The notes under the pieces were generated by a model. It was not told the origin of the DNA, made no database searches, and saw only the letters and a list, made by a program, of their open reading frames with translations. A stretch of DNA of 64,000 nucleotides, taken from NCBI GenBank assembly GCA_902773665.1, contig CACYFF010000001.1:62001-126000 (forward strand). Direction: 5' to 3'. This DNA is from an uncultured Eubacteriales bacterium (GTDB lineage Bacteria; Bacillota; Clostridia; Peptostreptococcales; Anaerovoracaceae). Below are positions 1-9,138 of the stretch, piece by piece. How positions within the stretch are numbered: position 1 is the first letter of the stretch; every line of letters starts with the position of its first letter. The translations under genes were made by a program, and so were the position numbers.

Positions 1-168
1 GCCGCCGGCCGCGCACAGCGAAAACACGAAATACATGCGGCTGCGGAAAGCTCCGCCGGCTGCGGCGCAGCAGACCAGGGCGATCCCGAGGTAGCGCATG
101 GAAAGAGCGTAGATCAGGCGGCGGCTGCGGCTCTTTGTTCTATTCAGCTCTTCGTCCGGCTGCATCAT
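1..168 (-). CDS. partial membrane protein, N-terminal 56 residues
   Basis: An open frame starts at a double ATG at 168/165 and runs off the window edge with no stop. It encodes a short charged head rich in Arg and Ser, then hydrophobic stretches around [16 protein letters not shown] and [12 protein letters not shown] that look like one or two membrane segments. It overlaps the end of the upstream peptide-transporter ATPase gene by about 29 bases, so it is probably the last member of that operon. The ribosome site is weak. I do not recognise the family; the call rests on the open frame, the hydrophobic pattern and the translational-overlap context. Confidence 0.5.
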   Translation of the reverse strand, partial: MMQPDEELNRTKSRSRRLIYALSMRYLGIALVCCAAAGGAFRSRMYFVFSLCAAGG

Positions 169-2164
169 CGATTTCTTTCTGGTAAATTGCGATCTCCTGA
201 CGGTTTGCCAGGATAAAGTGACCCGGCAGGATCTCCGTCCAGACCGGAGGATCGGTCTCATAACTGTGCATGCGGCTGTCGTAGGTCAGCAGGATCTTGT
301 TCCGTTCCACATCCGGATCCGGATAAGGGACCGCAGACAGGAGCGCTTTGGTATAGGGGTGCAGCGGCTGTGCGAACAATTCCTCGCAGGGAGCCAGTTC
401 CACCAGACGGCCTTTGTGGATCACGGCGATGCGGTCCGAGATAAAGCGTACGACGCTCAGATCGTGGGCGATAAACAGATAGGTCAGGTTTCTCTCCTTC
501 TTCATCTTGTTCAGAAGGTTGATCACCTGCGCTCGGATCGACACGTCCAGGGCAGAGATCGGTTCATCCGCCACGATAAAGTCCGGACCCATTACCAGAC
601 TGCGGGCGATGCCGATGCGCTGCCGCTGACCGCCGGAGAACTCGTGGGGAAAGCGTGTGATAAAGTCCTGGGACAACCCCACTTCCTGCATGATTGCCAC
701 GACTTTCCGCTCCCGATCCTTCTCATCTTCGTACAGATGATAGTTATACAGACCTTCAGAGATAATATAGTCGACTTTCGCGCGTTCATTCAGAGAAGCC
801 ATAGGATCCTGGAAGATCATCTGCATCTCCATGTGCAGATCCTTTGCCTTTTCCCTGGAAAGACGGCCGGTGATCTCCTCGCCTTCGTAGAGAATGCTGC
901 CCTCCACGTTGCTACCGTAGATGCGCATGATCGCTCGGCCTATGGTGGTCTTGCCGGATCCGGATTCGCCTACGAGAGACAGCGTTTCGCCCTTATAGAT
1001 GTCGAACGATACGGTATCGACCGCCTTAAACTGCTTTGCGCCGAGCTTGAAATTGACCGACAGATCCTTCACCTGCAGCAGTTTTTTTGCATGGCTGTAA
1101 TCAAAGGGGCTGTCCGGTACGATCTTGTCTTTTCTGGCAGCGTCCTCCGCCTCGATCTTTGCCCGATATCCCTCTGCCAGTGGATGCAGCAGCCACGTTT
1201 TCGCCCAATGGGTCTCTGAGATCTGGAACATAGGCGGTTCTTCTTCGAAATCGATCTCCATCGCCCGGGGATTGCGCGGCGCAAAGGCATCGCCCCGGAT
1301 CTCCTTGAACAGGTTCGGAGGTGTTCCTTTGATGGAATACAGCTCGTGACCCTTTACGCCCAGCTGCGGCAGAGACTGCAGAAGCGCTTTGGTATAAGGA
1401 TGAGCCGGTTCGTGGAAGATCTCGCGGACCAGTCCGTGTTCCACGATCTGTCCGGCATACATAACGCTTACGCGGTCTGCCACATTGGCGACAACGCCCA
1501 GGTCGTGGGTGATATAGACCACCGTCATATGGTATTCCTGCTGCAGTTCCTTGATAAGCTTCAGGATCTGCGCCTGCACCGTTACATCCAGAGCGGTCGT
1601 AGGTTCATCGCAGATGAGGATCTCGGGCCGGCAGGCAATCGCTGTAGCGATGACAACGCGCTGGCGCATTCCTCCGGAAAACTCGCCGGGATATTGCCGA
1701 TAGCGGACTTCCGCGTCGGAAATGCCGACCTTTTTTAAGATCTCGATGGCTTCCTGCTTCGCCTTTTCGTGCTCGGTGCCGAAATGCCAGGTGATGACCT
1801 CCGTGATCTGCTCTCCAATGGTCCGCACCGGATTCAGGGAAGTCATGGGATCCTGGAATACCATGGCGATCTTCTTGCCGCGGACCTTCAGCCATTCCTG
1901 TTCAGTCGTATAGGCAGTCAGTTCCTCGCCTCTATAGTGGATGCTGCCCCCGGTGACCCGTCCGTTTTTATCGAGCATGCCGATAAAGGATTTTGTAAAT
2001 ACGCTCTTGCCGCAGCCGGATTCCCCGACGATAGCCAGGGTCTCGCCCTCGTACAGATCCAGCGATGCGCCGCGTACGGCCGTCAGGATCTGACCGCGCA
2101 GATTGAATTGAATCCGCACGTCCTTGGCGGATAATATGGGTTCCTGTTTTCTTTGCTGTTCCAT
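140..2164 (-). CDS. peptide ABC transporter, fused double ATPase (DppD-DppF/OppD-OppF type)
   Basis: This gene supplies both ATP-hydrolysing subunits of a di/oligopeptide importer in one chain of about 674 residues. The first ATPase half has Walker A GESGCGKS near residues 49-56, signature FSGGMRQR near 164-171 and Walker B ILICDEPT near 184-191. Its oligopeptide-type C-terminal extension is the usual [14 protein letters not shown] region. The second half repeats the set: GESGSGKT near 397, FSGGQRQR near 510, and VADEP. Most bacteria encode these halves as separate genes; fused forms such as GsiA are known. I prefer the ATG at 2164, which sits 6 nt after GGAGG; an ATG at 2170 touches the ribosome site. 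It follows the OppC-type permease by a few bases and closes the transporter operon. Confidence 0.93.
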   Translation of the reverse strand: MEQQRKQEPILSAKDVRIQFNLRGQILTAVRGASLDLYEGETLAIVGESGCGKSVFTKSFIGMLDKNGRVTGGSIHYRGEELTAYTTEQEWLKVRGKKIAMVFQDPMTSLNPVRTIGEQITEVITWHFGTEHEKAKQEAIEILKKVGISDAEVRYRQYPGEFSGGMRQRVVIATAIACRPEILICDEPTTALDVTVQAQILKLIKELQQEYHMTVVYITHDLGVVANVADRVSVMYAGQIVEHGLVREIFHEPAHPYTKALLQSLPQLGVKGHELYSIKGTPPNLFKEIRGDAFAPRNPRAMEIDFEEEPPMFQISETHWAKTWLLHPLAEGYRAKIEAEDAARKDKIVPDSPFDYSHAKKLLQVKDLSVNFKLGAKQFKAVDTVSFDIYKGETLSLVGESGSGKTTIGRAIMRIYGSNVEGSILYEGEEITGRLSREKAKDLHMEMQMIFQDPMASLNERAKVDYIISEGLYNYHLYEDEKDRERKVVAIMQEVGLSQDFITRFPHEFSGGQRQRIGIARSLVMGPDFIVADEPISALDVSIRAQVINLLNKMKKERNLTYLFIAHDLSVVRFISDRIAVIHKGRLVELAPCEELFAQPLHPYTKALLSAVPYPDPDVERNKILLTYDSRMHSYETDPPVWTEILPGHFILANRQEIAIYQKEIDDAAGRRAE

Positions 2165-2176
2165 ATCCATCCTCCT

Positions 2177-3118
2177 CTAAACATGGTTGCGCGGGTCAGA
2201 AGCGTCCGCGAATTTGTTTCCGATCACGTAAAACGCTACCGTGATCAAGCACAGAATCGCCGTCGGCAGCAGCATCTGATAGGGATGCAGCGTAAAGGAC
2301 TGGCGCCCCTGATTTACGATATTGCCCAACGTAATGGCATCCACCGGCAGTCCCACGCCTACGAAGCCCATAAAGACCTCGGAACCGATGGAATAGGGAA
2401 TGCACAGTGCCGCTTCCATGATGATCAGACTGATGATATGGGGCACGATGTTGCGGAATGCGATGCGGTGCATCGGCGTGCCCAGGCAGCGAGAGGCGAT
2501 GTTGTACTCGCTGTCCCGGATCGACAGGATGCGGTTGCGGAAGAACCGGGCTTCCACGATCCATCCGCGGGAAGCCATCGCGAAGAACAGTGTAAGATAA
2601 CTGGTGTTCATGATGTAGGCCAGCAGCACCAGATATACCGTGGAAGGAATATTGGTGATGATGTTGTACAGTTCCACGAAGAAGGGATCCAGTTTTTTAT
2701 TGTATCCCCAGAGCGCGCCGGCCAGCGTGCCGAAGCCCACGTCCGAGCAGGCGATGGCAAAGCCCAGCAGGAAGGAGTTTCTCGCGCCGTACCAGGCCCG
2801 TGCCCAGATATCCCGGCCCAGAGAATCGGTGCCGAAAAAGTGATCCATACTCGGCCGCAGGTTCCACTGCCGGGGATCTACGACAACCGCACGGGGATCC
2901 ACAGAAGATACGATTGGGTACACGATGCTCATAACGATCATCGCCAGGACCGCCGTTACGAGAAAAACGACCGCTTTGCTGCGGAAGAAGGTCCGCAGCG
3001 TGGAACGCCAATAGGAATAATTGGAAAAACCCACGTCTTCCCCTGCGATCTGATCGTAGACCGCAGCCCGGAATTTCAAAGGATCAAGCGCTGCCGGCAT
3101 TTTTTTCTTTTCATCCAT
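2177..3118 (-). CDS. peptide ABC transporter permease, DppC/OppC family
   Basis: This is the second membrane subunit of the peptide importer, 313 residues. The N-terminal cytoplasmic arm is followed by one membrane helix (FLVTAVLAMIVMSIVYPIV) and then the conserved periplasmic-loop motif FFGTDSLGRDIWARAWYGAR typical of OppC/DppC. The later helices carry the permease coupling loop around FRNIVPHIISLIIMEAAL. The length matches the family. It begins 3 bases after the stop of the OppB-type permease and is followed directly by the fused ATPase, so translation is probably coupled. Substrate specificity (dipeptide, longer peptide, or another solute) cannot be read from the permease. Confidence 0.92.
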   Translation of the reverse strand: MDEKKKMPAALDPLKFRAAVYDQIAGEDVGFSNYSYWRSTLRTFFRSKAVVFLVTAVLAMIVMSIVYPIVSSVDPRAVVVDPRQWNLRPSMDHFFGTDSLGRDIWARAWYGARNSFLLGFAIACSDVGFGTLAGALWGYNKKLDPFFVELYNIITNIPSTVYLVLLAYIMNTSYLTLFFAMASRGWIVEARFFRNRILSIRDSEYNIASRCLGTPMHRIAFRNIVPHIISLIIMEAALCIPYSIGSEVFMGFVGVGLPVDAITLGNIVNQGRQSFTLHPYQMLLPTAILCLITVAFYVIGNKFADASDPRNHV

Positions 3119-3121
3119 AGC

Positions 3122-4060
3122 CTATTCTCCTTCCGTCAGTTTGATCCGCGGATCCACGAAGGCTACCAGCAGATCTCCCAGAAAAACACCGATGACTGAC
3201 AGGATCGCGTACATCAGCACGATCACCTGCACCAGATTGTTGTCCTGGCTCTTGATGGCTGTGGTCAGCAGGCCGCCGGTTCCGGGAATAGCATACAGCG
3301 TCTCGATCACGAGGGAACCTGCGATGATCATCAGCAGATCATAGGGGATATAGATGATTAAAGGGATGGCCGCGTTTTTAAAGACGTGGCGCTTCAGAAC
3401 TTCCCGTTTCGGCAGTCCCTTGACCTGTGCGAATTTTACATAATCCTGATTTTCTTCATCCACCATAAAACGCCGCAACCAGAGCGCATAATACGCGATG
3501 CTGCTTAATGAGAGGCAGATGGTCGGAAGGATCCAGGAAATGGGCCGATCCTTGTAGAAAATCAGCGGCAGATTGAACCATTTCGAGATCCACACCTGAA
3601 TAAAGAACAGATAGATGAGGCTCGGAACAGCCCGCACCAGCAGGATAAACACCGTGCCCAACTTGTCACCGGCTTTGTCTTTAAAGCGCACCATAAAAAG
3701 CCCCAGCCCGACACCGAAAACGATGCCGATCAGCATGCTGGCAAATCCGAAAGCTGCCGTTACGGGGATTTTCTCCTTTAACAGCGTCGCGATGGGGACT
3801 TTGGGATAGACCGTCAAGCTGCGGCCCAGATCGCCGTGGAACATATTGCCGACAAAACGGCCCAGCTGTACCATCGGATGGTCCAGAAGACCTTGGTTCC
3901 GCAGATAGACCATACGGGTCGCTTCGTCTGCTTCTTTGATCATTTCCGGCGGGAAATAGCCGCTCAGGGGCATGAGCCGCAGCAGCATGAAGACTGCCAC
4001 AAACACGATCACCACCGTGAGCAGCGAGCGCAAAGCCCGCCTCAGGATGTATCGGGACAA
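3122..4060 (-). CDS. peptide ABC transporter permease, DppB/OppB family
   Basis: This is the first membrane subunit of the peptide importer, 312 residues with about six membrane helices. It opens with the family hallmark MSRYILRRALRSLLTVVIVF and contains LGRSLTVYPKVPIATLLKEK, the usual OppB/DppB segment after the first periplasmic loop. The C-terminal coupling region includes KNAAIPLIIYIPYDLLMIIAGSLVIE. Length and order (binding protein, B, C, ATPases) fit the family. It is separated from the binding-protein gene by an 84-base gap holding a GC-rich hairpin, which may let the binding protein be made in excess over the membrane parts. Confidence 0.92.
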   Translation of the reverse strand: MSRYILRRALRSLLTVVIVFVAVFMLLRLMPLSGYFPPEMIKEADEATRMVYLRNQGLLDHPMVQLGRFVGNMFHGDLGRSLTVYPKVPIATLLKEKIPVTAAFGFASMLIGIVFGVGLGLFMVRFKDKAGDKLGTVFILLVRAVPSLIYLFFIQVWISKWFNLPLIFYKDRPISWILPTICLSLSSIAYYALWLRRFMVDEENQDYVKFAQVKGLPKREVLKRHVFKNAAIPLIIYIPYDLLMIIAGSLVIETLYAIPGTGGLLTTAIKSQDNNLVQVIVLMYAILSVIGVFLGDLLVAFVDPRIKLTEGE

Positions 4061-4094
4061 AGAAATACCTCCGATTCGAATAATCGTTTGGAAA

Positions 4095-4124
4095 GCGCGC
4101 CGCCAGCAGATGCAGACGGCGCGC
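4095..4124 (-). terminator. intercistronic stem-loop between binding protein and permease genes
   Basis: GCGCGCCG (4095-4102) and CGGCGCGC (4117-4124) form a perfect 8-bp stem with a 14-base loop. Only a short T-rich stretch follows on the minus strand. It lies 3' of the binding-protein stop and before the permease start. The position is typical of partial terminators or RNA-stabilising hairpins that raise binding-protein level over permease level. Confidence 0.6.
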
Positions 4125-4144
4125 AGAAGGGTTAACGGTCTTTC

Positions 4145-6091
4145 TTATTTCGCTTTCAGCGCTTCGGCCCGTTCGATATCGTACTGAGCATCCAGTGCCT
4201 GGAACTCTTCAAAGGTGATGGGCTCCGTCATGACCTGGCAGCCCTTGTACTTATCGTTGCCGTACAGCGTAAGCGGACTGGTATGCGGAACACAGTAGCT
4301 CATGTAGTAGCCTCTCAGAGAGGAGATAAAGGGAATAACAAAGCCCTTTCCTGCTAAATAAGCTTCTGCTTCTGCAAACTTCTGCAGTCTGTCTTCGAAC
4401 GTATCCGCAGCCAGCGCTTCTTCGATCAGCGCATCGTACTCCGGAACATCATAGCAGCCCACGTTTTCCGCGCCGTCCGTGGTGAGACGGGTAAGAATAC
4501 CGGAAGGATCGGCGTAATTTGTGGACAGGGAGTCGAAGTAAATGTCGTAGTTCAGAGGATCTGCTACGGTGCCGTAGGTCCAGCCGGAGAACGCTTCGAT
4601 GTGGAAATCTACGTTCTCTGTACCCAGAGCTTCCTCGATCATCGCCTTGAGGAGCTGCGCCATAACGATCTCGTCTTCATCGTCGGTTCCGACATAGCAG
4701 ATGGTGACAGGCAGTTTGCCGTCGACAGCAAAGCTGCAGACCGGCAGATAATCCACGGTAGTGGGTTCGCAGCCGATGATGTTGCCGTCGGCATCGCACA
4801 GTTCTGCGATCGCCTTTTCCATGTATTCCTTTGCCAGATCCGGATTGGTATAATCCATCTCCTTGATTTCCTTCAGCGGGCTGTAATCCGTATAGTCCTT
4901 GCCGTTGGAGTCGAAAATTGCGCCTTCCGCATTGATGGTGTTGCGGAGGATACGGGAAGGATCCACCGGTTCGCGCAACGCGCCGATAGCTTCTCTGTTC
5001 ATGGCATACATTAAGGCCAGACGGAAGTTTTCGTTGTTGACGAACGCATTGAACTCCGGGTTCTCTCCGTCAAAATCCAGCCACAGATAGTTCGTGGAGA
5101 AGCTGTGATCCGTGGGAATCAGTTTGTCGCCCCATTCCGTTCCCTGCATGGAAAGATACTCTTCCGCAGCGACTGTCGTATAGTCCGTTTCCCCTCTCTT
5201 GAACATTTCCACAGAAGTGGTGTCGTCGGAGATCATCTGGTACTCGACAGTTGCCAGATTGACGTGGTCCTTATCCCAATAGTGGGGGTTTGCCGTAAGT
5301 GTGATCGCCTTGTCCCGCTCGAACTGGGAGATATAGTAGGCGCCGCAGTACAGCATATGTTCGTTATCAATGCCGAAGTCATCGCCCATTTCCACCGCAT
5401 AGTCATATTCGATGGGCAGGAGCAGCATGGAACTTTCGATCAGAGACAGGAAATACGGGGCGCTGCTGTCCAGCGTGTACTGTACCGTATAGTCATCTAG
5501 AGCCTTTACGCCGACCATTTCGTCGAAGCGGGCAGCGGCTTCTTCTCTGGTCATATCGGTCTTATCGCCGCAATCGATATCGTCCAGATCCCAGTAATAG
5601 TCATACAGACCGGAGATCAGGTTGCGCACGACACGCATGGAATAGGCGTCGTTCTGGGGATCCGCGATATAACGGATGCCGTCCACGAAGTCCTGCGCCG
5701 TCAGATCGTATTCGGTTTCTGCACCGGTGTGATCCACCCATTTCAGGCCCTGGCGGATATGGAATGTCCAGACGGTCTCATCGTCATTCGTTTCCCAGCT
5801 TTCTGCCAAAGACGGTACATAGACACCGTAGATGTCCGGTTCCACCAGACCGTCGATGCAGTTGGATACGATTTCCCGAACCGTGGCATAGGCCGTGGAA
5901 AAATAGTTGAAAGATGCATAGGAGCTGCTGAAATAAGTCTTATATGTGTCCACATAGGTCTTGCCTTCCAGCACATCCTGCGCATCTGCCGCAGATGCTC
6001 CTTGGTCCTGAGTGCCCGAACTCGTGCAGGCAGCCAGTGAGAAGATCATTGCGGCGGCCAGCAGCAGAGCCAGCATACGCTTCATTTTCAT
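4145..6091 (-). CDS. peptide-binding lipoprotein, OppA/DppA family (SBP_bac_5)
   Basis: This is the extracellular solute-binding subunit of the peptide importer, 648 residues. The start at 6091 is chosen because GGAGGA lies about 6 nt upstream and the protein then begins with a lipoprotein signal: MKMKRMLALLLAAAMIFSLAAC, with the lipobox Cys near residue 22. An upstream in-frame ATG at 6154 would add 21 unlikely residues. The mature part has the family pattern, including VWTFHIRQGLKWVDHTG and TANPHYWDKD. It is longer than the usual 530-600 residues, within the range of Clostridial homologues. It heads the operon. An amino-acid-fermenting host would use such a system to take up peptides. Confidence 0.93.
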   Translation of the reverse strand: MKMKRMLALLLAAAMIFSLAACTSSGTQDQGASAADAQDVLEGKTYVDTYKTYFSSSYASFNYFSTAYATVREIVSNCIDGLVEPDIYGVYVPSLAESWETNDDETVWTFHIRQGLKWVDHTGAETEYDLTAQDFVDGIRYIADPQNDAYSMRVVRNLISGLYDYYWDLDDIDCGDKTDMTREEAAARFDEMVGVKALDDYTVQYTLDSSAPYFLSLIESSMLLLPIEYDYAVEMGDDFGIDNEHMLYCGAYYISQFERDKAITLTANPHYWDKDHVNLATVEYQMISDDTTSVEMFKRGETDYTTVAAEEYLSMQGTEWGDKLIPTDHSFSTNYLWLDFDGENPEFNAFVNNENFRLALMYAMNREAIGALREPVDPSRILRNTINAEGAIFDSNGKDYTDYSPLKEIKEMDYTNPDLAKEYMEKAIAELCDADGNIIGCEPTTVDYLPVCSFAVDGKLPVTICYVGTDDEDEIVMAQLLKAMIEEALGTENVDFHIEAFSGWTYGTVADPLNYDIYFDSLSTNYADPSGILTRLTTDGAENVGCYDVPEYDALIEEALAADTFEDRLQKFAEAEAYLAGKGFVIPFISSLRGYYMSYCVPHTSPLTLYGNDKYKGCQVMTEPITFEEFQALDAQYDIERAEALKAK

Positions 6092-6152
6092 GAGATTTCC
6101 TCCTTTATCAGATACCGGCGAAGGACAGACATCGTCCTTCGATTTCATTCTC

Positions 6153-6158
6153 ATTATA
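6153..6158 (-). promoter_or_regulatory. -10 box for the peptide transporter operon
   Basis: A perfect TATAAT on the minus strand lies about 60 bases before the binding-protein ATG. No clear -35 box is visible at the expected distance. Confidence 0.4.
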
Positions 6159-6220
6159 GAATCGTTTTTCCGTCAGAAAAGCAATTGGAACGTTTTTTAG
6201 CAGAGTTTTAACAGCAAAAC

Positions 6221-6229
6221 TGGTACAAT
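6221..6229 (+). promoter_or_regulatory. extended -10 (TGG TACAAT) for the histidine kinase operon
   Basis: TGG TACAAT is an extended -10 element placed about 43 bases before the GTG start of the sensor kinase, in the region shared with the divergent peptide operon. The -35 region is poor, as is common with extended -10 promoters. Confidence 0.4.
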
Positions 6230-6272
6230 AGAAGCAGATTTCATAGATTTGATGCAGAGAGGAGAAAACGGA

Positions 6273-7760
6273 GTGCAGCGCCGCAGTATGCCGGCTTTGG
6301 AGCGAAGGATCCTCCGCTGTCTTTCGACAGCGGTTCTTTCCGTGCTGCTGTATCCGCTCTTTTCCTTTCTTTTTCATGAGAGCTGGTATGCGCTCCCCTT
6401 CCTCCCGATCACCGGCGTGTTTTTCTCGTTCCGAGAACGATCCGGCATACTCCGCGGCATCCTGGGGATGCTGGCCTGCATCCCGTTTATTGTACTGGAT
6501 GCGCTCACGGGCCGCACATTCCCTATTGGATTTGCCATAGCTGTCTGCCTGAGTTCTGCCGGAATCGCTTGGATGCTGGGCAAAGTTTACGGACAGCAAG
6601 CGGGAAGAGCCCGCGATCTGGGGAGAGAATTAGCGCAGGTACAATCCGTCTCCAACTTGAGCGGCAGCCTGCTTACGGCCTCAGCACCGCACCAGCTGTA
6701 TACCCTTACGCTGCAAAGCCTGTACAGCGTTACCGACTGCCCCTGCGTATTGTTTACACCCCAGGGCGAGACGTTCCGCAGAGAAGCGAGCATCCCAGAA
6801 GGATTGATGCTCTACCCGGCAGACAACCTGCTGCATTACTGCGCAAACCGAAGCCGGCGCTGCGGCCGAGGGACAGACTACAGCAATTCCAGCCCCCTAA
6901 GTGTATTCCCGGTAAAAGGCGAACACAGCCTGCTCGCCGTAGCGGCGATCTTAACAGGAACGGACAGAGTCTTGGAAGAGCCGGTACTCAGCACCATAGA
7001 ACACCTGCTGCTGCGCACCGGGATCGCGATGGAGCGTCTCACCTACCTGGACCGGGAACATGCGATCCTCATGGACAAAGAACTGGAGCACATGCGGTCC
7101 GATTTTCTGCGGTCCATCTCCCACGATCTGCGGACGCCACTCACCGGGATCATCGGGGCATGTTCCACCCTGGAGCAGGAGGGCGTGACCATCGGAGAAT
7201 CCGACCGGCGGGAGCTGGTCCACGGCGTCCATGAAGAAGCGACCTGGCTTCTGCGCATCGTGGAAAATCTGTTGTCTGTAACGAGGGTCGGATCCAGCGG
7301 CCCAAAACTCAACCGCAGCGAAGAGCCCGTGGAAGAACTGCTGGCGGAGGTTCTGGATAAGACCCGCAGCCGCTTCCCCGCGGTGGATCTTCGGATCAGC
7401 CAGCCCGACCGTCTCGTTCTGGTTCCCGTGGATCCGACGCTGATCGTGCAGGTCCTGATGAACCTGGTGGACAATGCAGTCAAATATGCCGGCAGCAGTC
7501 CTATTGAACTGAGCGCTGTCGAAGAGGAAGAAGAAATCCGCTTTATCCTGCGCGATCACGGCCCCGGTCTGTCGGAAGAAGCGCTGGCTAACCTGTTTGA
7601 ACCCTACGGACATCATCCCGGCGACTACGGGCACGGGATGGGATTGGGCCTGTCTATCTGCCGCAGCATCATCACCGCCCATGGCGGTACCATTGAAGGG
7701 GAGAATGCGCCGGACGGCGGTGCTGTATTCACCGTGACGCTACCCAAGGAGACTTTATGA
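6273..7760 (+). CDS. sensor histidine kinase, KdpD-like C-terminal architecture
   Basis: This membrane sensor kinase of about 495 residues phosphorylates the response regulator encoded next. I choose the GTG at 6273, which follows AGGAGA by about 8 nt; an ATG at 6252 is the alternative. Hydrophobic helices fill roughly residues 20-105 (a KdpD/DUF4118-like block). A GAF-like stretch (about 125-250) follows, then the HisKA motif FLRSISHDLRTPLTG with the phospho-His near residue 284. The ATPase has the N box NLVDNAVKYA, the G1 box DHGPGL and the G2 box GHGMGLGLSICRSI. The KdpD-type SHDLRTPLTG motif and the KdpE-like partner point to the KdpDE family. The large N-terminal KdpD/USP sensor domain is absent and no kdpFABC genes are nearby, so the signal is unknown. 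Confidence 0.9.
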   Translation: MQRRSMPALERRILRCLSTAVLSVLLYPLFSFLFHESWYALPFLPITGVFFSFRERSGILRGILGMLACIPFIVLDALTGRTFPIGFAIAVCLSSAGIAWMLGKVYGQQAGRARDLGRELAQVQSVSNLSGSLLTASAPHQLYTLTLQSLYSVTDCPCVLFTPQGETFRREASIPEGLMLYPADNLLHYCANRSRRCGRGTDYSNSSPLSVFPVKGEHSLLAVAAILTGTDRVLEEPVLSTIEHLLLRTGIAMERLTYLDREHAILMDKELEHMRSDFLRSISHDLRTPLTGIIGACSTLEQEGVTIGESDRRELVHGVHEEATWLLRIVENLLSVTRVGSSGPKLNRSEEPVEELLAEVLDKTRSRFPAVDLRISQPDRLVLVPVDPTLIVQVLMNLVDNAVKYAGSSPIELSAVEEEEEIRFILRDHGPGLSEEALANLFEPYGHHPGDYGHGMGLGLSICRSIITAHGGTIEGENAPDGGAVFTVTLPKETL

Positions 7761-8476
7761 ACACGCCGAGACCCACCATCCTCATCGTCGAGGATGAGAC
7801 CTATATCCTAAAAGTGCTCAAGACCCTGCTGGAAGCCGATGCCTACCGCGTGCTTCTGGCAAAAAACGCGGCAGCAGCAGAAATGGCCGTAGCATCCCAC
7901 ATGCCAGACCTCATCCTGCTGGATCTGGGACTGCCGGACCAGGACGGTATCGTCTTTTTGCAGGAGCTACGCCGCTGGAGCCAGGTGCCGGTCATCGTGG
8001 TGAGCGCGCGGAATCTGGAACAGGACAAGATTTTGGCGCTGGATAACGGAGCGGATGATTACATCGCAAAACCGTTTTCTGCACCGGAGCTTCTGGCCCG
8101 GATCCGTGCGGTGCTCCGCCGACGCACCGGCTCTGCCCTGCCCGAAGATTCCTATAACGTAGGCGGCTTTTTCATCGATTTCAATAAGCGCAGCGTAAGC
8201 GTGGACGGTCAGCCGATCCGCCTCACTCAGGTGGAATACCGCATCGTCGAACTCATCGCCCGCAATCCGGGGAAAGTCCTCACCTACAGCTTCCTGATCC
8301 ATAACATCTGGGGGCCCTATGCGGATGCGGAAAACAACCGCATTTTGCGGGTCAACATGTCCAACATCCGCCGGAAGATCGAAAAGGACCGCATGGCGCC
8401 CCGCTACATTTTGACGGAGATCGGCGTCGGCTACCGCATGGCAGAACAGATTCCGGGGGATAAAAAGCAAAGATAG
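7757..8476 (+). CDS. response regulator, OmpR/KdpE family
   Basis: This two-domain transcription factor of 239 residues is the cognate partner of the kinase, whose stop it overlaps by 4 bases (ATGA). The receiver domain shows the acidic pair VEDE near residues 11-14, phospho-acceptor Asp56 in LILLDLGLPDQDG, and conserved Lys105 in IAKPFSAPELLARIRAV. The C-terminal winged helix includes RLTQVEYRIVELIARNPGKV and the recognition region NNRILRVNMSNIRRKIE. Length and layout are typical of OmpR/PhoB regulators, which usually bind tandem direct repeats of about 11 bp. Targets are unknown. Confidence 0.93.
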   Translation: MNTPRPTILIVEDETYILKVLKTLLEADAYRVLLAKNAAAAEMAVASHMPDLILLDLGLPDQDGIVFLQELRRWSQVPVIVVSARNLEQDKILALDNGADDYIAKPFSAPELLARIRAVLRRRTGSALPEDSYNVGGFFIDFNKRSVSVDGQPIRLTQVEYRIVELIARNPGKVLTYSFLIHNIWGPYADAENNRILRVNMSNIRRKIEKDRMAPRYILTEIGVGYRMAEQIPGDKKQR

Positions 8477-8499
8477 AAATACGCCGGGCATCCTTTTCC

Positions 8500-8528
8500 T
8501 TGTGTCGTTCCCCGTCTTGATGTAAAAT
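8500..8528 (+). promoter_or_regulatory. promoter of the bactofilin gene
   Basis: TTGTGT (8500-8505) and TAAAAT (8523-8528) are separated by exactly 17 bp, about 50 bases before the bactofilin ATG. The region lies downstream of the response regulator stop, so bactofilin probably has its own promoter. Confidence 0.5.
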
Positions 8529-8578
8529 GGAATAGAATATTGAGTAATCATTCATTGCGAAAGAAAGGCAGTATAAAT

Positions 8579-9076
8579 ATGGCTATGTTTGGCACAAAGA
8601 AAGAAAAAGAAGCACCGGTCCCTGTCGTAAAGGCAGCGCCGGCTCCCGTCGTCGAAGAACCGGTCGCGCCCGCGGTTCCCGAAGTCAAAAGACCGCGCAC
8701 CCTCATCGGCCCGGGCATCAAATTCACGGGTAACATCGAGGCGTCCGAAGACATCGAGATCAACGGCAGAGTGGAAGGCAATATCAGCTCCGGCAACACC
8801 ATCACCGTAACGGAAGGCGGCTCCATCAAGGGCGATATCGCAGCGGAGAACTACATTCTGGACGGCGTATCCGAAGGAAATGCGAAAGTCCAGAAGTTCT
8901 GCAAGATCGGCAAAGCCGGCAGCTTTACCGGCGAACTGTTCGCTTCCACCCTCGTTACGGAGGACGGTTCCGAATTCGAAGGCACGCTGCATCTGAAGAA
9001 GGCAAAGGCACCGGTCTTTGTACAGCCGGAAGAGCCCGCCCCGGAAGAGGCTCCGGCGGAAGAACCGGCCTTCTAA
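8579..9076 (+). CDS. bactofilin family cytoskeletal protein (polymer-forming)
   Basis: Bactofilins polymerise into filaments without nucleotide and help localise cell-envelope enzymes. The 165-residue protein has a proline/alanine/valine-rich disordered head, then a beta-helical DUF583 core from about residue 40: GPGIKFTGNIEASEDIEING, followed by repeats such as GRVEGNI, GGSIKGDI, GKAGSFTGELFAS and EGTLHL. The tail is acidic and proline-rich. The start at 8579 (MAMFGTKKEK) is preferred over an upstream TTG at 8540; an AAAGG-like ribosome site lies before it. A strong terminator follows, so the gene is probably monocistronic. Confidence 0.9.
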   Translation: MAMFGTKKEKEAPVPVVKAAPAPVVEEPVAPAVPEVKRPRTLIGPGIKFTGNIEASEDIEINGRVEGNISSGNTITVTEGGSIKGDIAAENYILDGVSEGNAKVQKFCKIGKAGSFTGELFASTLVTEDGSEFEGTLHLKKAKAPVFVQPEEPAPEEAPAEEPAF

Positions 9077-9090
9077 ACCCGCAACCCTGA

Positions 9091-9115
9091 GGGCGAGCCA
9101 GTCTCGCCCTTTTTT
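9091..9115 (+). terminator. Rho-independent terminator after bactofilin
   Basis: GGGCGAG (9091-9097) pairs perfectly with CTCGCCC (9103-9109) around a 5-base loop and is followed by six T residues. Confidence 0.9.
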
Positions 9116-9138
9116 ATACCGTCGGTTGGAGTGTTTTT

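Noticed and set aside
6273-8476. Potassium-responsive KdpDE system
   Set aside because: The kinase lacks the KdpD N-terminal sensor domain and there are no kdpFABC genes. Only the KdpD/KdpE-like family resemblance is kept.
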